Shown: positions 1 to 9,571, numbered from the stretch's first letter. The stretch: 64,000 bases of DNA from Maniola hyperantus (GCF_902806685.2 NC_048553.1:1674001-1738000), one strand, 5' to 3'. Notes: a model not told the origin generated them from the letters alone. Numbers and translations are program-made.

Positions 1-9
1 GTGTTTTTA

Positions 10-428
10 AGGTTCCGTACCTCAAAAGGAAAAACGGGACCCTTATAGGACCACTTTGTTGTCTGTCTGTCTGTCTGTCAAGAAACCTACAGGGTACTTC
101 CCGTTGACCTAGAATCATGAAATTTGGCAGGTAGGTAGATCTTATAGCTGACATTTGGGGAAAATCTGAAACCCGTGAATTTAGAGTTAGATCACACAAA
201 AAAAATTAAATTGTGGTCATGAACTAATAATTAGTATTTTCAACTTTCGAAGTGAGGGTCTATATCAAGTGGGGTATCATATGAAAGGTCTTCACCTGTA
301 CATTCTAAAACAGATTTTTTATTTTTATGCTTCATAGTTTTTGAATTGTCGTGCAAAATGTCGAAAAAATACGACTGTAGTACGGAACCCTCATTGCGCG
401 AGCCTGACTCACACTTGGCCGGTTTTTT
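10..428 (+). mobile_element. Family A element, near full length
   Basis: It begins AGGTTCCGTACCTCAAAAGG and ends with a TACGGAACCCTC segment followed by GCGCGAGCCTGACTC and CACTTGGCCGG. GGTTCCGTAC and GTACGGAACC form an inverted pair near the two ends. A short GTCT run lies near the left end. T-rich sequence flanks it on both sides. No coding capacity is seen, so it is a non-autonomous element of unassigned class. Related copies are at 8932, 20293, 25803, 38736, 58104 and 63557. Confidence 0.85.
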
Positions 429-727
429 TAAATATTAGCCAAGTTTATTATGCTGAATAATATTCCCCTTTCCCTCCCAACTAAGCGTAAAGCTTGTACT
501 ATAACTCGGTACGACGATATTGCAACGGGTTTTTTATTTATTTATTTCTTTACTTTATTTATTTCCACAAAAAAACACTTACAATATTGGTTTATTCGTG
601 CACTTGGTGGCTTGTCTGAGCACTGTACATTCCTCTGTCGTTAGTAGTCTAGTATTCTAGGACCTAGGATTCTAGGTTTGAAGCGACCTTTCGGATTTCA
701 GTCCTCTCCTTTAACCGTTCAGGATTG
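429..727 (-). mobile_element. tRNA-derived SINE, family D, split by an insertion
   Basis: The two halves match the reverse complement of the D copies at 2131 and 36412: 429-529 is the tail side ending GCAACGGG, and 675-727 is the head side starting GGTTTGAAGCGACCTTTCGG. Between them, 530-674 is extra AT-rich sequence absent from the other copies, so another insertion broke the element. Confidence 0.75.
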
Positions 728-739
728 CGAGGCTTATTT

Positions 740-1070
740 CTTTCAAAGTTACGTCCACTATTATTTAATCTACATCACGTTTCTAGAGAATTTCTTTCAT
801 TCCTTCATTATTCATGCCAACAATAAAAAACTCACCCTTGCTGGTAATCCAGTACATTGTCGCGTCACACGCACCGGGACGAATCCGTGACGAATTGCGT
901 CTATCCCGTCCCGTCTGTCCTATCCCGGCAAATCCCTCTGTCCCCCTTATTTTATTATATTTCTTATTTCCCGTTGCCACGGTGTTGCCAGTTGCATTAT
1001 TCATTGCGGTCACGATTGTTAATGTTATTGATAAAAATGCTGGGCTTTCTATTTTTTTGAAGGTTTTTTT
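740..1070. other. Unassigned intronic sequence
   Basis: A C-rich segment (850-960) with repeated CCCGT and TCCC runs, followed by AT-rich DNA. Overlapping frames on both strands are open here by chance; none resembles a known protein. Confidence 0.4.
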
Positions 1071-1074
1071 ATAA

Positions 1075-1190
1075 CTATAGGTATATAGGCATACGCTTGG
1101 CTGCAATCACACCAAACAGTAGGTGATGAAGCAGCTTAACGTAGAGCATGCCTACCTTAGAAGATGCCTATTCACTCTTCTTCTTTTGAA
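1075..1190. repeat. Family P fragment
   Basis: It contains CGCTTGGCTGCAATCACACC and GGTGATGAAGCAGC, resembling the dispersed segment at 18333-18450. Family P is a widespread lepidopteran tail sequence related to a tRNA-headed retroposon. Confidence 0.5.
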
Positions 1191-1194
1191 GGTT

Positions 1195-1400
1195 CCAATA
1201 TTCTAGCTTCGCAACTTGTTGAGCTATGTCAGTTACTCTGGTTCTCATTCAGATTTCTTCATTTTCTTATTTGATAACGTAGAGAAACTACAAGCATAGC
1301 TGTTTCCATCTCCCGCTCAGTGACTCTGAGCTTTCTTATGAGGTCCATACCCAGTGACCATGTCTCGGAGCCATATTATGTACTGACAGCACGTACTGAG
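1195..1400 (-). pseudogene. RTE-type LINE polyprotein fragment (degenerate)
   Basis: The minus strand reads, with stops and shifts, ETWSLGMDLIRKLRVTERE and METAMLVVSLRYQIR, then RTRVTDIAQQVAK. This matches the conserved segment just after the reverse transcriptase of RTE-like non-LTR elements (typically RAMERAMLGVSLRDRI). It is an old, non-functional fragment. Confidence 0.72.
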
Positions 1401-1503
1401 TATTCGGCATTTACTATCAGAAAAAAATGATGGTCATATCTAATATCGATTTAAATAGGTTTAACATTTAAGAAGGCTTTAAATGATTTTAAATACATAA
1501 TCT

Positions 1504-1663
1504 GGCTAATTCCGTTGTACACAATCTCTAAACTAAACTAAAATGGTACATCTAAATCTATTGCTATTCCTTTCATAATTTTGCTTGTGGAAAAGGATAG
1601 CACTAGATCAAGACCTGTTAATTTAGTTTAGTTTAGAGATTGTGTACAAGAGAATCGGCCCCA
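1504..1663. mobile_element. Palindromic MITE, family G
   Basis: The right end reads TTAGTTTAGAGATTGTGTAC then AAGAGAATCGGCCCC, and the left end is its inverted counterpart with small changes. The inverted arms are about 35 bp around a middle holding ATAGCACTAGAT. Other copies are at 3176, 36770 and 45977. There is no coding capacity. Confidence 0.85.
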
Positions 1664-1675
1664 TTATCAAAAATT

Positions 1676-1750
1676 GAGGAACCGGCAGGATTCGAACCTC
1701 CCCGGGGAATCACGCCCGGAGCGTCTTAGACTGCTAGGCCAGGGCTTACT
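1676..1750 (-). repeat. tRNA-like sequence, probably a SINE head or tRNA relic
   Basis: On the minus strand the segment contains TGGCCTAGCAGTCTAAGACG (box A-like) and GAGGTTCGAATCC (box B-like), with a short extra arm as in Ser/Leu tRNAs. The anticodon arm has no 7-nt loop and the acceptor strands do not pair, so it is not a working tRNA gene. Confidence 0.55.
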
Positions 1751-2130
1751 TTCTACCAGTGCCGATATTTGAGGTTTTTAGATTCAAAATTATCTTTACA
1801 CCCAACGCTCTCACACCTTTGCCTGGCCCCCTGTTAAAAACAACCATATTAGTCGCCATTAGAGAAATTCCCGCCAATTATTCGAAGCTACCCCAATCTA
1901 CAATCTCTCCCGCGGCTTCGCCAATCGACATCCATCAAACGTCAATGGCAGACGATAAAAAATAAATAAAATATCGCGATTGTCGCATGGAAACTCCGTG
2001 AAAGAATTTGCCGTGTTTTTTAAGGAAATTGCAAGTTCTTCGCGCACGACAGGGAAACTTATATAACTTTGAAAATTTAGTCATGAAAAAAATTTATTGG
2101 TTGTGGAATGACAAGTCACTTTTTGATAAA

Positions 2131-2303
2131 ACTTTTTTTTAAGAACATTAGCCATGTTAAATGACTAATATTCCCCTTTCCTCTCCAACTAAGCGTCAAG
2201 CTTGTGCTAGGAGTAGGTACGACAATAGTGCAACGGGCGGGGTTTGAACCGTCGACCTTTCGGTTTTCAGTCCACTCCTTTACCCGTTGAGCTATTGTGG
2301 TTG
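2131..2303 (-). mobile_element. tRNA-derived SINE, family D
   Basis: On the minus strand it starts with a tRNA-like head (AATAGCTCAACGGGTAAAGG, then GGTTCAAACCCCGCC), continues through CTAGCACAAGCTTGACG, and ends in a poly-A run (the T run at 2133-2140). Head, body and A-tail are typical of a tRNA-derived SINE. Confidence 0.85.
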
Positions 2304-2356
2304 ATGCTAAAAACCAAAAATATTAAAATTTTACATAAAATATGGTGAACTGAATT

Positions 2357-2480
2357 AAAATGCCTGTTACATAGACCTTGGTGTCTAAAATGCCTATTAT
2401 ATAAGCCTTGGTGTCTAAAATGCCTGTTACATAAGCCTTGGTGCCTAAAATGCCTGTTACATAAGCCTTGGTGTCTAAAA
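2357..2480 (+). repeat. Minisatellite, four copies of a 30-bp unit
   Basis: The unit begins AAAATGCCTGTTACATAAGC and ends CTTGGTGTCT. Four head-to-tail units lie at 2357, 2387, 2417 and 2447, with few differences between copies. It may be polymorphic. Confidence 0.95.
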
Positions 2481-2481
2481 T

Positions 2482-3175
2482 CGGACAGTAGTCTTTACTC
2501 TATATTTTATTGATTGAGAAAATAAATCCTGACATTTATTTTAATGGCGCATATTATAGATCCTCTACCATTCTTTACGTCTCTATTTATTTCTACACAA
2601 AAAAATCCGGAGCCCAACTGCAATAATGTAGTCTTAAACAGTCAATATTATTATTTTTATATTATCAAGTCAATAAACAGTTTCCTTTGAAGTCCTGACC
2701 TGCGAATAAATTCTCCAAAAAAATGATGAATTTTCATGTCAATTTCCATATTTTTCAAATCGTACGGTTAAAGTTTAAACATAGGAGTATTAGGCCGAAA
2801 AATACTGACACATCTCTGAAACGAATCGAAGAGTCAATTAAAAGTTGTAGAAAGTATATTTGGGCTATGTCCACAACCTGTTCAAGAACTCAAAAAAAAA
2901 TTAAAACCTGTAGTGCGCGTCAACCCTCCTGTAACGGCGGATTGTCACACAGATTATCGTGGGGCGCAGTAAAGAAACAATTTTCCGCCTCCCGCGGGGT
3001 CCTCGGAGTGCCGCCATGATAAAAATGCGATATTCCCTTTTTACTCCGCTGAAAAATCCCTCTTTATTCCAGCCGAGGGACGCTTGGAGACGTTTAACAG
3101 GTTTATTTTTATATTGTTTCAGAGGAAATAGGTATACCTATAAGGAACCACTGTAGATTTTGAAATAGATAGTGT
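2482..3175. other. Intronic sequence with no gene seen
   Basis: AT-rich DNA with an open frame of 98 codons at 2723-3019 on the plus strand. It shows no recognisable domain and is taken as chance. Confidence 0.45.
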
Positions 3176-3617
3176 GGCTAATTCCGTTGTACACAATCTC
3201 TAAACTAAACTAAAATGATATGAATAGATATATTGCTATCTCCTTCAAAATGTTGCTTGCGGAAAACGATAGCACTAGATTTAGACCTGTTAATTTAGTT
3301 TAGTTTAGAGATTGGTACTGATTCTGAGCACAACCTAATTTTAGAGTATTCGCATCCTCTTCTTACTAATGAAAAAGGACAAGCGCAGTTTGACAGTTTT
3401 AAATTTAATTTTAGATGGTAAAACCCGTGATTTTAGCGCACAGTCGCGAGCCTACTGTTTAAATTTGTAGCGTGCACTAAAATTTAGAGTCTTTAAATAT
3501 AAAGTTCATGTTCTGTCCCTTTTTAGCATTGTTAAAAAGAAAAGGATGCAGATACTCTAAATTTAGTTTAGAGAAAGACAACGGAATCGGTGCCATTGTG
3601 TACAAGAGAATCGCCCC
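3176..3617. mobile_element. MITE family G copy carrying a nested family H element
   Basis: The left part (3176-3312) and the right end (3599-3617) are family G. The G right arm is interrupted after AGAGATTG and resumes TGTACAAGAGAATCG. The intervening 3313-3598 is family H. Confidence 0.8.
3313..3598. mobile_element. MITE family H nested in G
   Basis: Inner terminal sequences TTTAGAGTATTCGCATCC and GGATGCAGATACTCTAAA are inverted copies. The outer flanks show ATTG on both sides of the insertion, a possible 4-bp target duplication. A second copy is at 37600-37912. Confidence 0.72.
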
Positions 3618-3622
3618 AGTGA

Positions 3623-3786
3623 GTATAGTCCACGACAGCTTGAGATAGCAATCGGGGAATGAGGCAGGGGACGCCCCGCACACCCGCACTTCTACCGCGC
3701 TCGCCCGCACCGGGTTAGCGCGGGGCTGTGCGGGTGTGCGGGGCGTCCTCACCCCGATTGCCATCTCGACCTGTGGAGGACTATAC
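3623..3786. mobile_element. GC-rich palindromic MITE, family F
   Basis: Inverted termini begin GTATAGTCC and include GAGATAGCAATCGGGG / CCCCGATTGCCATCTC. The interior has inverted GACGCCCCGCACACCCGCAC blocks around a CGGGTTAGCG centre, so nearly the whole element can fold. Other copies: 24874, 35247 (partial), 53725, 57679 (partial), 60672. Confidence 0.88.
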
Positions 3787-3789
3787 ACT

Positions 3790-3958
3790 TATACAGTACG
3801 CGGCTGTAAGTAATATACATCGACCTTTAGAAGGGAGACAGCAAAGTAGAGCACTGTCTCTGTCGTTGAGACCGATAAAACATACATGAGTGACAGAGAC
3901 AACGCTCTACAAAGCCGTTACAATGACGCAGTACATTACTTTCGGCTGCGTACTATAC
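3790..3958. mobile_element. Palindromic MITE, family Q
   Basis: Terminal inverted segments (GTACGCGGCTGTAAGTAATA at the left; ATTACTTTCGGCTGCGTAC at the right) flank an inner inverted pair around GAGCACTGTCTCTGTCG and GTGACAGAGACAACGCTC. A second copy is at 43676-43859. Confidence 0.75.
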
Positions 3959-4156
3959 TTAAGTCTTCAAATGTGAATTGATTTAATTTCCATTGCCAAT
4001 TTTCAACAGAAGACGTTCAATTCAACCCTTTCTACAGCAGCTATGGACTCCTGCTTTCGTTGTTCTCAGATGCTTTGGATGTACCACATCTGACGCCCAG
4101 TTGCCTAAATAAAGCTATCGCACATAATACAGTTGTCAGTGGGCATCCAGCTTTAT

Positions 4157-4364
4157 CTAAATATATAAAAGAAAAAGGTGACTGACTGACTGACTGAACT
4201 ATCAACGCACAGCTCAAACTACTGGACGGATCGGGCTGAAATTTGACATGCAGATAGCTATTATGTCATAGACATCCGCTAAGAAAGGATTTTTGAAAAT
4301 TCAATCCCTAAGGGGGTGAAATAGGGGTTTGGTCCACGCGGACGAAGTCGCGAGCATAAACTAG
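4157..4364 (+). mobile_element. Short retroposon, family C
   Basis: It begins ATATATAAAAGAAAAAGGTG with repeated ACTG, passes through GGACGGATCGGGCTGAAATT and GGATTTTTGAAAATTCAA, and ends CACGCGGACGAAGTCGCG then AGCATAAACTAGT. Family C is abundant in the window and shares its last about 35 bp with family B. Confidence 0.85.
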
Positions 4365-6530
4365 TTGGATATATTTATAGTACCTAACCGTGACCTGACT
4401 CTTGCTAATGCAATGAGTTTTTATGAACAGGAAAGTTATACTATGAAAAAAAATTGCAAATATCTTTAAGATCATCTCTGCTAGTAGTTTTACATTTAAT
4501 CACTGATGTGATATTAATTTTACACTCGCCAGCAAATAAAATCGAATCAGATTCAGAAAGAGTTAAATATTTATTGATTTCAAAACATATTGCTATGTGA
4601 AAGATTTACTAGACAGGTTTGAATTTGGAACTTTGGTTTAATTAAAACAAATTACTTACAAATTAATTATTTACGCTTTAGATTATTTTCCACAGAACTA
4701 ATAATAGGGAACTTTTCAAAAATCTAAGTAGTTTTTTAATTATTTATTCGTCCTTATATCTCAATTAAGCATGTTCTGTTTATGGTTCTATTATATTTTG
4801 GTATAAAGTAAACTCCAGATTATTTCAAACAGAACATTTTATTGTAATCCGTTCAGAAAAAATAAAATTATAAAATTAATTAAAATCACATTGACATACA
4901 AGATGGACGTACACCAAATAGCATATTAATTATACATTTAGGAGTTAGAATTACGAAATATTAAGTTCATCAAACATAAAGAGACCTATTGCACTGCATA
5001 GGACCTAACTTAAACAATCATCTACACAAATAAATTTAAAATAAACTCATATACAGACAAAAAGTAACCAATGAAAGGCTAACCTAGACATATTTATGAA
5101 TAGAAACGGTTTAACTCACGCTTGATTTTCTGTCGGTGTATACTCGACTAGTTGCGTACTATTCGAGATCTTAAGTCATGATTTGTAATGCGCGATGTGC
5201 TCTAAACCGAACTCGGTGCTCGAGTTGATTTAACCAGCCCATGAATATAATCCCGAATGAGTTTGAAACTTGTCGGACACACACCGACGGATAACCAGAT
5301 ATGAGTTAAAGTCTCTATTTATAATTATGAGTATCACTCAAGATAGTTTAAATTCTAAACTAGTTAACCCAGTCCCCATCAGATGCAGGCAGAATCTTCT
5401 TGCAAAGGTTTTTAAAGTTATGGCTTCCATATTAACAATGCGAGAAATAATATATAACACAAACAAAACAATTCAGTCTCAACGTCCAAAACATACCTTA
5501 GATACACTAAACAAACATACAAAAAAACGCGGCGTAAACACCAATTCTGTAATCTATACGCGCCCTTATCATTTACAGATTATATTACAAAGATAGATCA
5601 AATCGATTCTCGTTGCAAAATCGATTTCAAAATGTCATAGTTACAGAATTGGATTGGAATTAGTAACGTAACGAATGTCCTACATGTTAAATTGCGGATT
5701 TCTCTAGAAGAATCTCTTCATCGTGCCAATATATTTAATTCGAATAAGTATCTCGATGTCAGAATGCAGTGTACAAAAATACAGCAAATAATCTTAACTA
5801 TTTTTAAGACGTATCGAAGGGGAATAGTGTTGGAACCACATAAACGCCACTAATATTTTTAGAAGCATCTAGATTTCTATTCATAACGCACATCCATATA
5901 TTATATCCGATTATTATAATCGCTTGCACTTTAATCGATAGTCGTGATGGACTCGCCATAACGGCGCTACGTGCAAAATGCAGTCGATCTCAAACGGTCT
6001 AAAATTACACCTAGCGTATACTGAATACGTATTTTCTTTTCCTTTAAACTAACTAAATTTTATTTTTTGTGCTCTTTCGCTTCTCGTTAGTGAACGCAAC
6101 CTGCAATTATTACCTATTTACGTATATATACTCGTTTACTAGCCAAAAAGATAACACTAGCATCTACCACCTTTAAAAACAATGACAATAATTTAAAACT
6201 CTTAAGTAACTCTTATTATCTCACTTAGGCAAGTTAAAGTTGTATTTTACGTATACTTCGGTTTCCAATAGTTTCCCAATAACCTAATTAAGTTTTACAC
6301 TAAGCTCAGAATTGTAATCGTAGCTTCTAGAAGATTTGTATGGCAAATAGATCTGAGGCTCCTGGGAGCGAAGGGTTTGAAAGACTTATGCTGTATTTAC
6401 TCACTAAAGTTATTTATTAGTATACACATATTACAATCAACGTTATACGTATGTTTTTTTAAATCGTATACATAATTCCGGCGCAAAATAAATTTTGAAC
6501 ACGGCGCAAATGTTCATCGAATAATCAATT

Positions 6531-6559
6531 CGAATCGATACATTTAAAGTATCGATTCG
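6531..6559. repeat. Perfect 11-bp inverted repeat with ATCGAT in each arm
   Basis: CGAATCGATAC and GTATCGATTCG are separated by 7 nt. Each arm carries an ATCGATAC/GTATCGAT site. Confidence 0.8.
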
Positions 6560-7146
6560 GTATCGCACCCGTCACACCCCTTCACTGTATCGTGTGATAA
6601 TTTTTCGTTTGAAATTTAGAATGAACCAAATCAATGTTCAAATTGTACAGTGCTAAGAGGTTGGCCAATTGCAAAAACGAAGATTTGATCTAAGGGACAC
6701 TTAAACTAACGGCCTTCGTAGGGTTTCCGAGGAATCTCAGAAGCCCTAAGAGGACCGTGCGGCTTAGAATAATAACGCATAGAATGACATTTAGACTTCA
6801 CTTAAAAGAACTAAAAACATGCAGTTCTTTTACGCAGAGAACATTGGAAAAAGTATTTTTTAAGCATTTAAAAATTTACAAAAAGTTCTTCACAACTTTT
6901 CAACAGTACTAAAATAATGCTATCTTTTTCACAATGTTTTTTGCTCAGTTTAGTTTGTTTGTGTATAACCGAATTACTACCAAAGCTTAGCCCTCAATCG
7001 CTATAACATTCAGACAGTAACTAAGTCTGATTCATAATTTGAAACATCAAACTTTTTTTGTATGTGAAGAATCATTTGATGTCAAAAAAAGCATTTCAGG
7101 CGTAGTTACGATTTCAATGTCAAAGAAATTAAGAACCTACCAACCA

Positions 7147-7210
7147 AGAAACCAAGCCATTACGGTTTGCCAATAAAACATTATTGGCAAACCATAATGT
7201 CTTGGTTTCT
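7147..7210 (-). other. 64-bp near-perfect hairpin in the hth intron
   Basis: Arms 7147-7176 and 7181-7210 are 30 nt each with a 4-nt loop; 28 of 30 positions pair as DNA. Read as RNA from the transcribed minus strand, one of the two mismatches becomes a G-U pair, so 29 of 30 pair. The arms begin AGAAACCAAG and centre on GGTTTGCCAATAA. It could be a small-RNA precursor or a very short MITE; no other copy was seen in this window. Confidence 0.6.
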
Positions 7211-7391
7211 GATTATGAGTAACTACACATGCGAGCTACAAAACCGACTCAGATTGTGCAATTAAATCTCTATCACAATTTTCTTTTTGTTTATAAAAAC
7301 AAAAACAACTGAATTTTAGTTTTAAATATAAAATATTTTCATATCTTTTTTTTGCCATCGATAAATATGGCTGTATCTGAATCTGAGTCGA

Positions 7392-7397
7392 TTTATT
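7392..7397 (-). other. Candidate poly(A) signal AATAAA
   Basis: Minus-strand AATAAA about 147 nt downstream of the read-through stop codon of the hth exon. It is meaningful only if the read-through isoform is real. Confidence 0.25.
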
Positions 7398-7543
7398 CGC
7401 TCGCGAGTGTAGTTAAGGTCAAGTATGCGTTATTATTCTAGCCGAGCGGTGTAACCGCGTGTGTACAAGTAAGCTAGGGGAGGCGGGACTTTAAACTAAA
7501 ATGCGAGCACCCCCGTAAAGACTTCGTTTTTGCAATGGCCAGA

Positions 7544-7642
7544 CTAAGAGCAGGGGTGCACGAGATAACTCGTGGTCGAATTGGGTGCTAGCTGGGGATC
7601 GCGCCTCTGAATCAGGTGTGTTTTGCTATAGGGGGTACTCAC
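7544..7642 (-). other. In-frame read-through of the hth exon to a stop codon
   Basis: If the donor at 7642-7641 is not used, the frame stays open for 32 more codons, starting VSTPYSKTHL and ending LVHPCS, before a TAG at 7546-7544. An AATAAA hexamer on the minus strand follows at 7397-7392. Together these would be enough for a short terminal exon giving a homeodomain-less protein. Drosophila hth is known to make homeodomain-less isoforms by alternative RNA processing, but whether this read-through is used here is inference. An AATAAA in AT-rich intron is also expected by chance. Confidence 0.35.
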
Positions 7643-7813
7643 GACGTCGGGGGTTGACGCGCCGTCGTGGCTGCTGTCGGGCGCGGATCGGGGCTCGCCG
7701 TTCGTGTCGGGCGGCCGCGCCGACTCCCGCTCGTCGATCACCAGGTCTATGGGCATCTTGCCCTTCAGACAGCTGATGTAGCGGTGGCAGAAGTTATCGC
7801 ACAGCTCGTGCAC
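7643..7813 (-). CDS. hth: homothorax (MEIS-family TALE homeobox protein), one internal exon
   Basis: This exon encodes 57 residues in phase 0 at both ends. Read on the minus strand it opens with VHELCDNFCHRYISCLKGKM and continues through PIDLVIDERE, which is the end of the Meis/PKNOX N-terminal homology region; it closes with a Ser/Pro/Asp-rich linker ending DGASTPDV. That opening is almost invariant between fly Homothorax and vertebrate MEIS1. In the known family this region binds the PBC partner Extradenticle/PBX and controls its nuclear entry. The acceptor reads TTGTCCGCAG before GTGCACGAG, and the donor reads GACGTC followed by GTGAGT. The homeodomain would be coded by exons further left, outside the window; the earlier part of the HM domain lies to the right. 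The exon is clearly more GC-rich than the surrounding intron. MEIS-family identity is near certain; hth rather than a paralogue is inferred because insects usually have one Meis-type gene. Confidence 0.94.
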
Positions 7814-7859
7814 CTGCGGACAAGCAAACCTCCTGTTAGCTTCTGTGATCCTGTAGGGC

Positions 7860-8036
7860 GATTGTCTAAAACCTGAATCAATCATTATTACAATCTTAAT
7901 TGTTCTGATTGGCTGAATTTGTGCGATTCTTCTTGCAACAATGCATTGTGGCCAATAGTGAGCGAGCATTAACCAATCAGAGATGATTGCGATCGTGACA
8001 TTGTAGCTGTCAAACAACCGCGGTAGGGCCACTGGT
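7860..8036. repeat. Family N repeat close behind the hth acceptor
   Basis: AAAACCTGAATCAATCATTA followed by TTACAATCTTAATTG recurs at 11243-11275, and ATTGGCTGAATTTGTG recurs at 11671. The copy starts 47 bp upstream (on the transcribed strand) of the exon acceptor, the zone where a branch point is expected. Confidence 0.65.
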
Positions 8037-8047
8037 ACTTACATCCT

Positions 8048-8094
8048 ACCTTGTGGCGGTCTCCACATGTATAAACTAGATGTCGCCACAAGGT
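8048..8094. repeat. Perfect 11-bp inverted repeat
   Basis: ACCTTGTGGCG and CGCCACAAGGT are separated by 25 nt. It probably belongs to a small palindromic element; ACCTTGTGGCAC also occurs inside family M at 11437. Confidence 0.55.
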
Positions 8095-8931
8095 CTTCAA
8101 CGTCTTGCCATAGATTTTCCATCGCGCTAACAAAGTTTTCTCTAGAGTTTCGAACTAGCTACCCAGCTAGCCCGAAACTAGCCCCGGGGACCGGACGTAG
8201 AGACTTCCACACGCCTTGGTCTTGTGCCGCCTGAATCCAGCGGTAATGTGCGGCTAGCTTTAATTAAGTTCAAAACCTGTCACCGATAAAAAATATCCAT
8301 TATCCTCGTTAGACCGTCTCATCACTTACCATTAGGCGAGACGGTCGCCGAGAACGTACCCGCTATCAATATAAAAAAAGAATAAATTAATCAAGTCAGA
8401 TACATCGAGCGTTATTATTTATTTACCTAATTATCATAATGTTATGTAAAGAAATGTTAAACTATGTCAATATACGTCGATGTAAATATGCGATTGTGTC
8501 ATTAATTAATCGATAAATCAAATGTAATCAATGCCGTTTGATTGGTTACGAATTTGTTATTCAAAGTAATTCCACACCACGATTGGAGACAACGTCAAAT
8601 ATTTGTGACAGGTTTTTAATTTTCTAGGGTCTGCGTAGACCTGTATACAGGGTGTTACCAGAACGCTAGCAGAAAGTTAGCGTTATTGTTATACTACCTA
8701 AACACAATCCCTTATCAATAACCATTTGCCTACGTTTTGTATTTTTAGTGATATTTAGTAATTTTTAAACCCGCAATGTATAGCGTGCAAGACTTGGGTC
8801 AACGCCCCCTGCGCCACGGCATTGTCTCCGAGTGGCCTACTTACGCAACTTTCGTTGACTTCTAGCGTCAGTCAAATGTTTTATTTGCAATATATCGTGA
8901 ACTTTTACAAAATATTTTTTCGCGTTTTTTA
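8095..8931. other. Intron, mostly unassigned
   Basis: It includes a family P-like piece with inverted ends (GACCGTCTCATCACTTACC to GGCGAGACGGTC, 8312-8347) and a segment opening TACAGGGTGTTACCAGAACG at 8648, an opening often seen in dispersed insect repeats. No gene is seen. Confidence 0.45.
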
Positions 8932-9047
8932 GGGTTCTGTACCTCAAAAGGAAAAACGGAACCCTTATAGGATCACTTTGTTGTCTGTCTGTCTGTCAAG
9001 AAACCTAGAGGGTACTTCCCGTTGACCTAGAATCATGAAATTTGGCT
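8932..9047 (+). mobile_element. Family A element, 3'-truncated
   Basis: It matches the first about 115 bp of family A, from AGGGTTCTGTACCTCAAAAG to CATGAAATTTGGC, then the similarity stops abruptly. Confidence 0.85.
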
Positions 9048-9571
9048 GCGCCAATATTCAAACAAGAACAAAGGGGACACTTGACGGCAACGTTAGTTCC
9101 GATTTTCGCCACGCGCCAAGATAGCCTTGTCGCAGTGTAAATAGAGTTACATAATTTTTACTACCAATAAGTATGTATAAACTATTAAGTAGGTATAAGG
9201 CAAAGATCTTGAAGTCAATAAACCCATTTATTATTGCATAACACATAGGTACATAAAATATGAACAATTACGTAAGTAAATAGCTATCATTTAAATATTT
9301 ACAGTTTACTTCCCGTGTCAGTGACATTCTGCATTACATTTAAGTTATAAGCACAGGCAATAACTCAAAAGTTTAGGAACAACAACAGCTTGACCTTTGC
9401 CCTAATGACATTAAAAAAAGACAAAAAGTAATACAAAGAAACAATACAAAGGGAATACATTTCGACACACGAAGACCAACTGACGCGTTTTTACGCGCCT
9501 GTAAAAACTCCAACTTAAATAGGGTTGGTACGTATCCTATTTTAAGGGCTTTAGGTATATCTATCGATGTA
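9048..9571. other. AT-rich intron, nothing recognised
   Basis: No repeat family shared with the rest of the window and no coding similarity. Confidence 0.4.

Larger units (their letters stand above)
4365..7543. other. Repeat-poor intron downstream of the hth exon
   Basis: About 3.2 kb of AT-rich sequence with none of the window's repeat families. It contains several ATCGAT-type sites (for example 5602, 5623, 5934, 6534, 6552), a perfect 11-bp inverted repeat at 6531-6559 and the long hairpin at 7147-7210. No coding frame is recognised. Lack of insertions is compatible with constraint, but is not proof of it. Confidence 0.5.
1..7642 (-). other. Downstream intron of hth (partial)
   Basis: Sequence to the left of the exon is 3' of it on the transcribed minus strand. 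No frame in it resembles the linker or homeodomain of MEIS proteins, so it is called intron. It holds a repeat-dense part (1-4364) and a quiet part (4365-7543). Confidence 0.75.

Noticed and set aside
783..1106. Overlapping open frames on both strands
   Set aside because: Low-complexity C-rich sequence with no protein features.
1676..1750. Possible Ser/Leu tRNA gene
   Set aside because: The anticodon loop is too short and the acceptor strands do not match.
2357..2480. CRISPR-like array
   Set aside because: Units are contiguous with no spacers in an animal genome; it is a minisatellite.
5270..5596. 108-codon plus-strand open frame in the quiet intron
   Set aside because: No similarity to MEIS proteins or any other family, and it lies on the strand opposite to hth.
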